In this document: piece by piece, positions 23,705-32,141 of the stretch | Numbering within the stretch: the stretch's first letter is position 1 | Layout of the letters: every line of letters begins with the position of its first letter | Assembly: GCA_905203305.1 (NCBI GenBank) | Contig: CAJKVH010000003.1 | Span: 105,483-169,482, forward strand | Reading direction: 5' to 3' | DNA length: 64,000 nt | Source of the DNA: an uncultured Eubacteriales bacterium | GTDB taxonomy: Bacteria > Bacillota > Clostridia > TANB77 > CAG-508 | The notes under the pieces: model-generated | The model's input: only the letters and a program-made list of their open reading frames with translations | Database searches by the model: none | Told to the model about the DNA's origin: nothing | Translations under genes and position numbers: made by a program

Positions 23705-25531
23705 TTGAAGAAAAAAGAAATTGATGGAATAATGGAAAATAAAACATTACTTAATATTTTAAGTCCGATAGGTGGAATAGAATATAAGAAAAATTATATA
23801 AGAGTAGGAGATTATTTAGGAAGAGTATATGTAATAACAAAATATCCTCAAAAAGTAAGAGTAGGATGGCTTGAAAACATTGCGAATATACCGAATACAG
23901 TATGTTGCTTAAATATTTCTCCAACGGAAAAAGATACTTTAATGCAAAATATAAGTAGAGGAATAAAACAAAATGAATCACAATATGAAGGAATAACAGA
24001 TGAAATATTAAGACAAAGAACAGAAAGGGAAATACAAGATGCAAGAGATTTAATTGAAAAAGTAGATTTAAATGGAGAAACTGTAGTATATGTAACAATA
24101 GCAATAATGGTAATTGCAGAAGATGAAGAAGAATTAAAACAAAGGTCTAAGGCAGTTTTGACAAGGCTTACATCAATGCAAATGAAAGGGCGATTATTAA
24201 CAAATTTGAGTAAAAACTCATTGAAGTTAATGTCGCCTTTTTCTATTACAGATCCAGTTGTAAAAAGTATTGCAGATAGAAATATGTTAGAGAGTACATG
24301 GATTGGAGGACTGCCTTTTTCGAGTTCAGGATTTAATGATGGAAATAAATATTATTTTGCTAGAGATACAAAGGGTGGAATTGTAATACTTGATCCTTGG
24401 AAAAGAGGAGGAGATAGAACAAATTCAAACTTTGTAATTATGGGTACAGCAGGAGTTGGGAAATCTACAGTTGCTAAACACTTAATATTAAATGAATATA
24501 TGACTAATACTAAAGTAATTTTAATAGATCCTGAAAGAGAAGAAAAAGAAATGGTTGAGAAACTAGGAGAAAAATGGATAGATGTTGGAAGTGGTAAAGG
24601 AGGAATTATAAATCCATTACAAATTAAAAAAGTGCCTTTAGATGATGAAGAAACAGATGAAGTTGAATATAAAAGTAAAGGAATGGGAGCAATGGCTCTA
24701 CATTTTCAAACATTAAGAACATTTTTTAAACTATTATATCCTGAACTAGATTCAATACATATAGCTCGATTGGAAGAAGTATTAGAAGAATTATATAACA
24801 AGTTTAATATTTACTGGGATACAGATATTTCAAAAATACCAAATAATAAATTTCCTATTATGACAGATTTATATAATCTTTTAGGAGAGAAATCAAGTGA
24901 TGAAATTGATGGGAAAAAACAAAAAATATATGAAACATTAAGAAGTTTATTAAGAGGTATTAGCATTGGTGCTGAAAAAGGCTTATTTAATGGCTATACT
25001 TCAATAGATGATAATGCAAAAATCGTATGTTTTGATACCTTTAATTTACAAAATGCAGATGACAAAGTAAAAAGAGCTCAATACTTTAATATTCTAACAT
25101 ATTGTTGGGAAATAATGAGTAGAGATAAAGAAGAAAAAACAATGTTAGTCTGTGATGAAGCATATTTGTTAATTGATCCGAGAGTTCCTGAAACAACAAT
25201 ATTTTTAAGAAATGTAGCAAAGAGATGTAGAAAATATGAAGGAAGTTTAGTTATAATTTCACATTCTATTGTAGATTTCCTTGATGATTCAATAAAAATG
25301 TATGGACAAGCTATACTTGATATGGCTACATATAAAATATTAATGGGAACTGATGGAGTAAATTTAGAAGAAACAACAGAACTTTTTAAGTTGAGCGAGG
25401 GACAATCGGAGTTTTTATATAAAAAGAAAAGAGGGTTAGCATTATTTATCATAGGCTCAAACAGAATATTTGTTAGGTTTGATATATTCCCTATTGAGTT
25501 TGAGTATTTTGGTAAAGGTGGTGGTAGGTAA
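23705..25531 (+). CDS. VirB4-type conjugation ATPase
   Basis: 608 residues from the TTG at 23705, which has AAGGAGG 9 bases upstream. The N-terminal domain (KNYIRVGDYLGRVYVITKYP) precedes the ATPase: Walker A GTAGVGKST at about 247-255, DPEREEKEMVEKLG, an R-R-G-x-S-type middle and Walker B MLVCDEAYLL near 484, with a following FLRNVAKRCRKYEG box. It powers pilus and channel assembly. It overlaps the next gene by one base. Confidence 0.92.
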   Translation: MKKKEIDGIMENKTLLNILSPIGGIEYKKNYIRVGDYLGRVYVITKYPQKVRVGWLENIANIPNTVCCLNISPTEKDTLMQNISRGIKQNESQYEGITDEILRQRTEREIQDARDLIEKVDLNGETVVYVTIAIMVIAEDEEELKQRSKAVLTRLTSMQMKGRLLTNLSKNSLKLMSPFSITDPVVKSIADRNMLESTWIGGLPFSSSGFNDGNKYYFARDTKGGIVILDPWKRGGDRTNSNFVIMGTAGVGKSTVAKHLILNEYMTNTKVILIDPEREEKEMVEKLGEKWIDVGSGKGGIINPLQIKKVPLDDEETDEVEYKSKGMGAMALHFQTLRTFFKLLYPELDSIHIARLEEVLEELYNKFNIYWDTDISKIPNNKFPIMTDLYNLLGEKSSDEIDGKKQKIYETLRSLLRGISIGAEKGLFNGYTSIDDNAKIVCFDTFNLQNADDKVKRAQYFNILTYCWEIMSRDKEEKTMLVCDEAYLLIDPRVPETTIFLRNVAKRCRKYEGSLVIISHSIVDFLDDSIKMYGQAILDMATYKILMGTDGVNLEETTELFKLSEGQSEFLYKKKRGLALFIIGSNRIFVRFDIFPIEFEYFGKGGGR

Positions 25532-26259
25532 TGGCTTTAGATCCTGTCACAGCAAAATTAATTGCCAAAGTAGTAATAAGTCAAATAACAGATGAAGAAA
25601 AAAGACAAAGATTAATTATAGGAATAATAATAGGAATAGTGGTATTTACATTTATAATAATGATACCACTATTTGCTTTGACATCAACAATAGATAAGAT
25701 AAAAAGTTTCTTTGGATTTGGAGATAATGGACAAGCTTCAGATAGTTCTTATTATTTATTAGTTGAAATGCATGATACCTATGCTCCTACTGTTACTATT
25801 GGAGATTTAAAATATAACGGAACATTTCCTATGCCTGTTCAAAATGCAACTGTTACAAGTGAATTTGGATCAAGAATTCATCCTGTAACTGGAAAGCAAA
25901 GTTTTCATACAGGAATAGACTTAGCAGGAGCTTGGCACTCAAATATTATAGCGATTGAAAAAGGTACTATTGTATTTGCAGGAGTACAAAGAGGATATGG
26001 AAATTGTGTAGAAGTAGAACATATTACTGAAAATGGAGTAAATTATTATTCCTTCTATGCACATTTGGCTAGGATTGATGTGATAGAAGGACAAGAAATA
26101 CAGCAAGGAACTGTTGTTGGAATTCAAGGAGGAGATCCTAATCGTGATCCGAATCCTGGATATAGTACAGGTTCACATTTACATTTTGAAATTAGAAAAT
26201 CGCAAAATGGAGACTTTTTAAATCCTAGAGAATACTTATTTGGAAGTAAGGAGGTTTAA
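25531..26259 (+). CDS. Membrane-anchored M23 peptidoglycan hydrolase of the transfer system
   Basis: 242 residues: cytoplasmic N-terminus, membrane helix at about 31-51, linker, then a lysostaphin-type M23 domain with TSEFGSRIHPVTGKQSFHTG-I-D, YAHL and SHLHFEIR. Zinc ligands H (in FHTGID) and H-L-H are all present. It would open the cell wall for the conjugation channel (VirB1-like role). Confidence 0.9.
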   Translation: MALDPVTAKLIAKVVISQITDEEKRQRLIIGIIIGIVVFTFIIMIPLFALTSTIDKIKSFFGFGDNGQASDSSYYLLVEMHDTYAPTVTIGDLKYNGTFPMPVQNATVTSEFGSRIHPVTGKQSFHTGIDLAGAWHSNIIAIEKGTIVFAGVQRGYGNCVEVEHITENGVNYYSFYAHLARIDVIEGQEIQQGTVVGIQGGDPNRDPNPGYSTGSHLHFEIRKSQNGDFLNPREYLFGSKEV

Positions 26260-26808
26260 TTGGTAATAGATATAAATAATACGGAAAATAAATATAATAT
26301 AATTTATGCAGATCCTCCATGGCATTATAATACATGGAGAGATGGAATGGGAACAGCAGAAAAACATTATAAGACAATGAAAGTTGAAGAAATAGTTAAT
26401 ATGAAGGATACAATCAAGAATATATCAGAAAAAGATTGTGTCCTTTTCTTATGGGTAACTTTTCCCTGCTTATTAGATGGACTAAAAGTTATGAAAGAAT
26501 GGGGATTTAAGTACAAAACTTGTGAATTTAATTGGGTAAAAAGAAATAAAATAAGTAATACATGGTTTTTCGGATTAGGACATTGGACTAGGGCAAATTC
26601 AGAAATCAGCTTAATTGGAACAAAAGGAACTATAAAAAGAAAATCAAATAAAGTATCACAAATAATTGACACTCATATAGAAGAACATAGCAAAAAACCA
26701 GCAATAGTAAGAGATAAAATAGTTGAACTTGTAGGAGATATGCCTAGAATAGAATTATTTGCAAGACAAACAGTAGATGGTTGGGATTGTTGGGGAAATG
26801 AGGTTTAG
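26260..26808 (+). CDS. MT-A70 family N6-adenine methyltransferase
   Basis: 182 residues from a TTG start behind AAGGAGG. The catalytic motif D18-P-P-W21 (in IIYADPPWHYNTW) and the following GMGTAEKHYKTM match MT-A70-like DNA adenine methyltransferases of mobile elements. C-terminal block PRIELFARQTVDGWDCWGNE is the usual end. Could protect ICE DNA from restriction or control replication. A decayed copy of its 3' half lies at 29551-29819. Confidence 0.88.
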   Translation: MVIDINNTENKYNIIYADPPWHYNTWRDGMGTAEKHYKTMKVEEIVNMKDTIKNISEKDCVLFLWVTFPCLLDGLKVMKEWGFKYKTCEFNWVKRNKISNTWFFGLGHWTRANSEISLIGTKGTIKRKSNKVSQIIDTHIEEHSKKPAIVRDKIVELVGDMPRIELFARQTVDGWDCWGNEV

Positions 26809-26837
26809 TTGTGAAAAGATATAAAATGTGATAAAAT
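26809..26837 (+). promoter_or_regulatory. Promoter of the AlbA_2-like cargo unit
   Basis: TTGTGA, 17 bases, TAAAAT (26832-26837) with TGA before the -10 box. Its sequence corresponds to the promoter at 29823-29851 in front of the kinase gene. Confidence 0.6.
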
Positions 26838-26863
26838 AATACTCGGATTAAGGGGTAACAATT

Positions 26864-28327
26864 ATGGAATTTGAAGATGAAGTAAAAGAAATGATAGATT
26901 GTCATCAAGAAGGTGATTATTTGGACTTTAAAGAGTATGATTATCAAAAGGATCATAAGGAAGAATTAGTTAAAGATATATTAGCTTTAGCAAATTCACA
27001 CAGTATTAGAAATAAATATATTATAATTGGTGCGGTTGAGGAAAATAATGCATGTACAAAATTAAGAGAAATTGACACAAAACAAATAAGAGATGAAGCT
27101 GAATTTCAACAAATAATCAATACATATATATATGAAAATTTGATTGTTAATTACAGAATATTAAATATTGATGGAAAAAATATTCTTGTAATCCAAATAC
27201 CAGTAATTAATAATTCAAACAGACCATTTATGGTAAAAAAACAAATTGGAAAATTAAAAGAAAATGAAATATATATTAGAAAAGGAAGTACAACAAGTAT
27301 AGCGAATAAAAAAGATCTTGAGTATATGTTTAAAGAAAACAAAAATAGTAAATTAGTGGTTCAATCATACTCAGATGGAAATTTGTTTGATAAAATACAG
27401 TTATCAGAAGTTAATTCAATAATAGAGAAATATAAAGAGAAAAAATTTGAAAAATTAAAGCAACTTGTTAATGATATTAACCAATTAAAAGGAAAAGAAT
27501 TTTCATTTGGAGTAGGAGTGTCTTTTTTAATAAGTGATGAAGTTGTTAAAATTGATGATGAAAAAGAAAGTTTTATAAAAGAAGAATTAAAAGATTTAAA
27601 TTTAGAATATGAAGATTTAATATTTGAATTTAAAAATATTAGATGGAAAACTACTTTCAATGGAGGTGGTCTAAGTCCAATTAGTAAAACTCTATACGGA
27701 GATAAAAATGAAATAGATAGATATTGGAAGTTAAAAGAGCTAGATAGTTATATACTTGAATATTTAGCAATAAATTACTATTGTAAAGGATTACCTAAAA
27801 TATATAACACTAATTTAGTTCTTTCAAATATAGGAAATTATCTTGATGAAGATATAGAATTAAAATTAATTATAGATAAAGATGTATTTATAGGAAAGGA
27901 TACACTTATTGTTAAAGATGATGTAATTAAATATTTAGGAAATATGTATAATGATTTAAAAGAAGACTTGATAGAATGCCCAAGAGTAAGTAGTATAGAT
28001 GAGTATTATTATCCAGCTATAGCAACTGCTACATCATCACATATTCCATCATATATAGGAGCAATGTATAGTAGTAAACAAACATATTTAGAGGAATTAA
28101 AGGAAAAAGCCGATGATTTTAAATATGACATAGAGGATATATTTGAAAATTCAATATATGAAGAAGATAATAAGATAATAATAAAAACCGATTTTAAAAA
28201 ACTAATGCATAATAAATCAATGTTCTTAGAATCTAAAATATTATTCAAAAGTAATAAAATAAAAATTGATTATGAAATAAGATCTAAAAATAGCTCAAAA
28301 ATTATAAAAGAAAGTATAACAAGCTAG
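26864..28327 (+). CDS. Schlafen/AlbA_2-type putative ATP-binding protein
   Basis: 487 residues. Residues 1-150 show the AlbA_2 (Schlafen AAA_4-like) layout: E-G-D-Y-L-D-F-K-E-Y (the ESxxLDFK-type start), VKDILALANSHS, IIIGAVEENN and EIYIRKGSTTSIANKKDLEY. The rest, about 330 residues, is helical plus strands with no family I recognise, including KTTFNGGGLSPISK. AlbA_2 proteins occur in antiphage modules and as regulators. Followed by a membrane protein 14 bases downstream; the two share a promoter. Confidence 0.7.
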   Translation: MEFEDEVKEMIDCHQEGDYLDFKEYDYQKDHKEELVKDILALANSHSIRNKYIIIGAVEENNACTKLREIDTKQIRDEAEFQQIINTYIYENLIVNYRILNIDGKNILVIQIPVINNSNRPFMVKKQIGKLKENEIYIRKGSTTSIANKKDLEYMFKENKNSKLVVQSYSDGNLFDKIQLSEVNSIIEKYKEKKFEKLKQLVNDINQLKGKEFSFGVGVSFLISDEVVKIDDEKESFIKEELKDLNLEYEDLIFEFKNIRWKTTFNGGGLSPISKTLYGDKNEIDRYWKLKELDSYILEYLAINYYCKGLPKIYNTNLVLSNIGNYLDEDIELKLIIDKDVFIGKDTLIVKDDVIKYLGNMYNDLKEDLIECPRVSSIDEYYYPAIATATSSHIPSYIGAMYSSKQTYLEELKEKADDFKYDIEDIFENSIYEEDNKIIIKTDFKKLMHNKSMFLESKILFKSNKIKIDYEIRSKNSSKIIKESITS

Positions 28328-28340
28328 GAAAGAGGAATTT

Positions 28341-29165
28341 ATGATAGTAAGTTTGATAATAATGATTGTAATAATGGTAGTATTTGGAATTTTTACATAT
28401 AAAGAATATAAAAAATGTAATAGTTTATTAGAAAAAATATTATATGTATGTGTTTATTTTATAGTATTGGCACCAATCATAATATATTATTGTGATAGAT
28501 TCAATATTCCTTCAATGCTAACATTAGATAAAAATTTAGATACGCAAAGTTGGTTATCATTTTGTGGAAATTATATATCGAGTATAGTTTCAGCAATTAT
28601 AGGAGCTTTGGCTTTAGTGTTAATGACAAAATATCAAATAAGAAAGAATGATGAAGAGAATGAAAAAAGGAGTTCAGAGAATAATAGAATACAAAATATG
28701 CCTTTATTAAAATATAAAATAGAAACTAGTTCTCAAAATCAGAAAATTGATATAGATCATTTAATAATAAGTAAATATAGTGGAAAAACAACTAGCTCTT
28801 ATGAATTAAATATATCTATAAAAAATATAGGATTGAACAGCGTAAAAAAAATAATTGTAGATTTAGAATCAGATATGGTTTCTGAAAGATATAGATTATT
28901 AGGAGCAGATACACAAATACCAATTGAAAAAAATGAAAATAAGGAAATATATAGATATTTTGCTTTGGAAAGTGGAAAGGAATATTTAATGAATTTGAAA
29001 GTTTATTATGAAGATGTTTTACAAAATTGGTATTTACAGACTGTGGAAATAAATTATAACGCAACTAAAATAAACAATGGTACAAGTCAAATAGGGCAAG
29101 TATCTTATAAGGTCAATGAGGAACAATTAATAAATAAAAATGATATTTCAATATTAGATTTATAA
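28341..29165 (+). CDS. Membrane protein, partner of the AlbA_2-like gene
   Basis: 274 residues; GAAAGAGGAA before the ATG. Three hydrophobic segments (about 1-20, 33-52, 74-95) followed by a cytoplasmic charged linker (KYQIRKNDEENEKRSSEN) and a strand-rich domain of about 150 residues (ELNISIKNIGLNSVKKIIVD). The architecture, membrane anchor plus beta-sandwich-like domain, recalls membrane effectors of defence operons. Family not recognised. Confidence 0.6.
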   Translation: MIVSLIIMIVIMVVFGIFTYKEYKKCNSLLEKILYVCVYFIVLAPIIIYYCDRFNIPSMLTLDKNLDTQSWLSFCGNYISSIVSAIIGALALVLMTKYQIRKNDEENEKRSSENNRIQNMPLLKYKIETSSQNQKIDIDHLIISKYSGKTTSSYELNISIKNIGLNSVKKIIVDLESDMVSERYRLLGADTQIPIEKNENKEIYRYFALESGKEYLMNLKVYYEDVLQNWYLQTVEINYNATKINNGTSQIGQVSYKVNEEQLINKNDISILDL

Positions 29166-29377
29166 TAAGAAAAAATTGAAATATTATAAAAAGAGAGTTA
29201 TAATTTAATTATAAAATTAGCTATTGAAACTATTAGTTATCATTATCCTAACTCTAGAACTTATATGTTTGCCAAAATCATTTTTTATAGACATCTTTGT
29301 AATATTTAATGAATTTGTGATTAATGAAATTATTATGAAGGGAGAGGATATTGTGAAAAAATTAATGAAAAGTAAAA

Positions 29378-29509
29378 AAGCCTCTAGTATATTATTTTAT
29401 ATGGAGATATTCGGTTAATATAATATGGCTAATAGTGTATATATAGACTGAGGCTTAAAATGGTGCAAATCCATTGTCTCCACCAAGACTTCTTCGTGAA
29501 GTCTTTTTT
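29378..29509 (+). other. Structured non-coding stretch ending in a tRNA-like CCA end and terminator
   Basis: AAGCCTC (29378-29384) can pair with GAGGCTT (29450-29456). Then AATGG-TGCAAAT-CCATT (29459-29475) has the form of a tRNA T-arm, followed by GTCTCCACCA (29476-29485), the end typical of tRNA/tmRNA genes, and a terminator AAGACTTC/GAAGTCTT (29485-29505) with T run. It may be a remnant of a tRNA- or tmRNA-targeting element or a small RNA. The rest of 29166-29550 shows no convincing gene. Confidence 0.4.
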
Positions 29510-29550
29510 AGATGGAAGGAATTTATAAAAAAAATGGAATCAAATCTAAC

Positions 29551-29819
29551 TAAAAGAAATTAAAAGGTGATACTTGTTTTTGTGGTATTGGACATTGGAC
29601 TAGGACAAATTTAGAAATCTGCTTAATTGGAACAAAAGGAACTATAAAAAGAAAATAAAATAAAGTATCACAAATAATTGATACACATATAGAAGAATAC
29701 AGTAAGAAACCTGCAATAGTAAGAGATAAATAGTTGAACTTGTAGAAAATATGCCTAGAATAGAATTGTTTGCAAGACAAACAGTAGATGACTGGGACTG
29801 TTGAAAAAATGAGGTATGA
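29551..29819 (+). pseudogene. Decayed 3' fragment of an MT-A70 methyltransferase gene
   Basis: The stretch matches the last about 270 bases of the 26260-26808 gene (shared blocks such as GGACATTGGACTAG and AGAATAGAATT, and the C-terminal FARQTVD coding region), but has in-frame stops (for example TAG after AGAGATAAA, TAA after AGAAAA) and lacks the 5' half with the DPPW motif. Similarity continues into the promoter region of the following gene. It marks a recombination event that brought in the kinase unit. Confidence 0.85.
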
Positions 29820-29822
29820 TTA

Positions 29823-29851
29823 TTGTAAATAACATAAAAACATGATAAAAT
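29823..29851 (+). promoter_or_regulatory. Promoter of the kinase cargo unit
   Basis: TTGTAA, 17 bases, TAAAAT (29846-29851), same layout and position relative to the methyltransferase end as 26809-26837. Confidence 0.6.
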
Positions 29852-29883
29852 GTTGCAAAAAAATAGAATTGAGAGTGAATGAA

Positions 29884-31452
29884 ATGAATGCAGAAAAAAT
29901 AAATAATTATTATGCAGAACTGGAAAAGATTGCAACATATAATAATGAATCAATAACAGATGAAGAATTTTCTAAAAATCTATTAGAAATTAAAATGGAT
30001 TCAAAAAAAGAAGGCTTTGATATGCCTGAAATTTTTGATCTCGTAAAAACAAAAAGTGATTTTAGAAAGAATATGCAAAAATATGGTGGATATCAAGAAA
30101 GAAGAGAAAAATTAAGAGAAGGATTGTATCCTATTATAGACATTTATGAACAAAAAATATTAAATTCTAAGACGTCAATAATTTCAAATAAATTATCAAT
30201 AAGAGAGATAAATGACTATTTAAAAATAAATAATTTATATTTAAAAACAAAGTATGGGAAAATATTAATATACAATTTAGAAAGTAAATCAGGAGGAAAT
30301 GGAACGGTTTATTTTGGAAAGATGGCAGATGTGGATGTTGCAATTAAGTTTTTAATAAATAATAGTAAAGAAAAATTAAATAGATTTTTATGTGAATATG
30401 GAAATGTTATTCTTAAATTAAGTGAAAAAGATGGAATTGTAAAAATGTATTTTTATGATGAAATAGTTATCAATAATAATATATATCCATTAATATGCAT
30501 GAAAAGATATATAAGTAAATTAGTATATGATGAAAATTATAGTGAAGATGAAATAATAGATTTTGTAAAACAAATATTATATGCTACTTCCAATATACAC
30601 AAACAAGGTATTTTTCATAGAGATTTAAAGCCTGATAATATTCTAATAGATGAAGAGGGACGACTATTTATCGCTGATTTTGGTATAGCATATTATAACC
30701 CTGAAATATTTGAAAAAACAGGGCATACAACGGAAGGAGAAAGATTAGCAAACTTTGATTTTTCAGCTCCTGAACAGAGAAACAGTGAAACAATACCAAA
30801 CGCAACAATGGATATATATGCTATAGGACAAATAACTCAATGGTTAGTTTTTGGAAAAACGACAAAGGGAACTCATAGAAAGAGGTTATATGAAAAGTTT
30901 AATACACCAAGAATGCATTTTTTAGATGATATTGTAGACAAATGCTTAAATGATGATCCACAAGAAAGATTTCAAAGTGTAGAAGAAATATTTAATGAAA
31001 TTGAAAAATACAACTCAGATAAAAAACAAGTACAAGAAAGAAATACTCAAATAAAGGTGGATAAACACAATAAAGATATAGATATAAATGAATTAAAAAA
31101 TGCATTACAAGATATAATGGATAAGATTTGTTTGTTTAGATATGGAGAATATAATGAGAATGTAGAACCAACATTTACATTATCAAATCCAATGTCAGAT
31201 AAAGTTGTAAAAAAATTTTTAGAGAGCATACCACAAAATTTAAAAAAATTAGAATTTTTTGACACAGTAACAGCATCAAAGTTTATTGAGAATTTTCAAG
31301 TTTATGATAAATATGAAATAGATAAAAAATATTATGAATTATTAAGTGAGAAATTTGAAGCAGTACAAAAAAATTCTCCAGAACTTGAAACATCTTTTAT
31401 TGAATATGTAAAAACAAAAATAAATTTTAATGTTGAAGAATTACCATTTTAA
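29884..31452 (+). CDS. Hanks-type serine/threonine protein kinase with extra N- and C-terminal domains
   Basis: 522 residues from the ATG at 29884 (GAGAGTGA upstream; the ATG at 29842 lies within the promoter). Residues 1-120 are an unknown helical domain. The kinase follows: glycine loop SGGNGTVYFGK from about 136, VAIKFL lysine, HRDLKPDN at 245-252, DFG at 265-267, APEQ, and a C-lobe ending near 380. A further 130-residue tail has no match I know. There is no transmembrane segment and no PASTA repeat, unlike cellular PknB/PrkC. Carried as cargo it is more likely a defence kinase than a housekeeping one. Confidence 0.88.
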   Translation: MNAEKINNYYAELEKIATYNNESITDEEFSKNLLEIKMDSKKEGFDMPEIFDLVKTKSDFRKNMQKYGGYQERREKLREGLYPIIDIYEQKILNSKTSIISNKLSIREINDYLKINNLYLKTKYGKILIYNLESKSGGNGTVYFGKMADVDVAIKFLINNSKEKLNRFLCEYGNVILKLSEKDGIVKMYFYDEIVINNNIYPLICMKRYISKLVYDENYSEDEIIDFVKQILYATSNIHKQGIFHRDLKPDNILIDEEGRLFIADFGIAYYNPEIFEKTGHTTEGERLANFDFSAPEQRNSETIPNATMDIYAIGQITQWLVFGKTTKGTHRKRLYEKFNTPRMHFLDDIVDKCLNDDPQERFQSVEEIFNEIEKYNSDKKQVQERNTQIKVDKHNKDIDINELKNALQDIMDKICLFRYGEYNENVEPTFTLSNPMSDKVVKKFLESIPQNLKKLEFFDTVTASKFIENFQVYDKYEIDKKYYELLSEKFEAVQKNSPELETSFIEYVKTKINFNVEELPF

Positions 31453-31477
31453 AACTGGATTATAAAAGAGGAGAAAT

Positions 31478-32092
31478 ATGAAAAAAGATAATTTTATATT
31501 AAAAATATTAATAACAATATTAATAAGTTTAATTCTAATAGTAATAACAATATTGATGGATTTCTTTAATTTATTTTCAACAATATCGTGTAAGTTAAAT
31601 AGTTCCTTTTTAGAGATTGTAATAAATAATATAATTATAATTATGATATTTATAATTACATATTTTTTAATTGATAAAAGGAATATGAAGAAAGAAGAAG
31701 AAAAGAAAAAGAATCAAGAATATGTATTAAAACAATTGCTAGTGGAAACATATACTGAATGTAAAAAGACAATAAAACTATTAGATAATAATGAAATACT
31801 AAGTAAATACATAGTTCCAAAAGTGGATTTTAATAAAACTGATTTTGATAATGTTGTCGTCACTAATTTAAAGAATAGTCCATTTAAAAACGAAAATACA
31901 ATATTAGATTTGTTTAAAGAAGGAATATTTTCGACGATACATCTTCATAATTATTTTAGAATAAAAAGTGAATACCAGGGTTATATTTCTATTAGGATTA
32001 CATTTTTTGATAGAGAAGAATTAACAAAGAATAGTAGAATAAAAATTAATAAAGATTTAGATTTAGAATTCAAATATTTAATAGATGAATAA
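31478..32092 (+). CDS. Two-helix membrane protein, partner of the kinase
   Basis: 204 residues; GAGGAG before the ATG. Membrane helices at about 7-30 and 45-66, then a charged linker (DKRNMKKEEEKKKNQEYVL) and a soluble cytoplasmic domain of about 115 residues with SPFKNENTILDLFKEGIFST. Same general plan as the 28341 protein (N-terminal helices plus soluble domain). Unknown family. Likely cotranscribed with the kinase. Confidence 0.6.
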   Translation: MKKDNFILKILITILISLILIVITILMDFFNLFSTISCKLNSSFLEIVINNIIIIMIFIITYFLIDKRNMKKEEEKKKNQEYVLKQLLVETYTECKKTIKLLDNNEILSKYIVPKVDFNKTDFDNVVVTNLKNSPFKNENTILDLFKEGIFSTIHLHNYFRIKSEYQGYISIRITFFDREELTKNSRIKINKDLDLEFKYLIDE

Positions 32093-32095
32093 AAG

Positions 32096-32124
32096 AAAAG
32101 GAATTGCTAAGCAGTTCTTTTTTT
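32096..32124 (+). terminator. Terminator directly before a ribosome binding site (6 of 7)
   Basis: GAATTGC (32101-32107) pairs with GCAGTTC (32111-32117, one wobble), followed by TTTTTTT and, 6 bases later, GGAGGG of the 32142 gene. Confidence 0.65.
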
Positions 32125-32141
32125 GCAAAGGAGGGATAAAA

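Noticed and set aside
22596..25531. A VirB4 gene split by insertion of the 116-residue gene
   Set aside because: The downstream gene has its own start site and a complete N-terminal domain plus ATPase, while the upstream gene ends in a normal stop; they look like two proteins.
29224..29418. A 64-residue frame, or a 22-residue peptide from GTG near 29354 behind GGGAGAGG
   Set aside because: The long frame lacks a ribosome binding site and the short one overlaps the left arm of the structured stretch; no recognisable product, kept only as a note.
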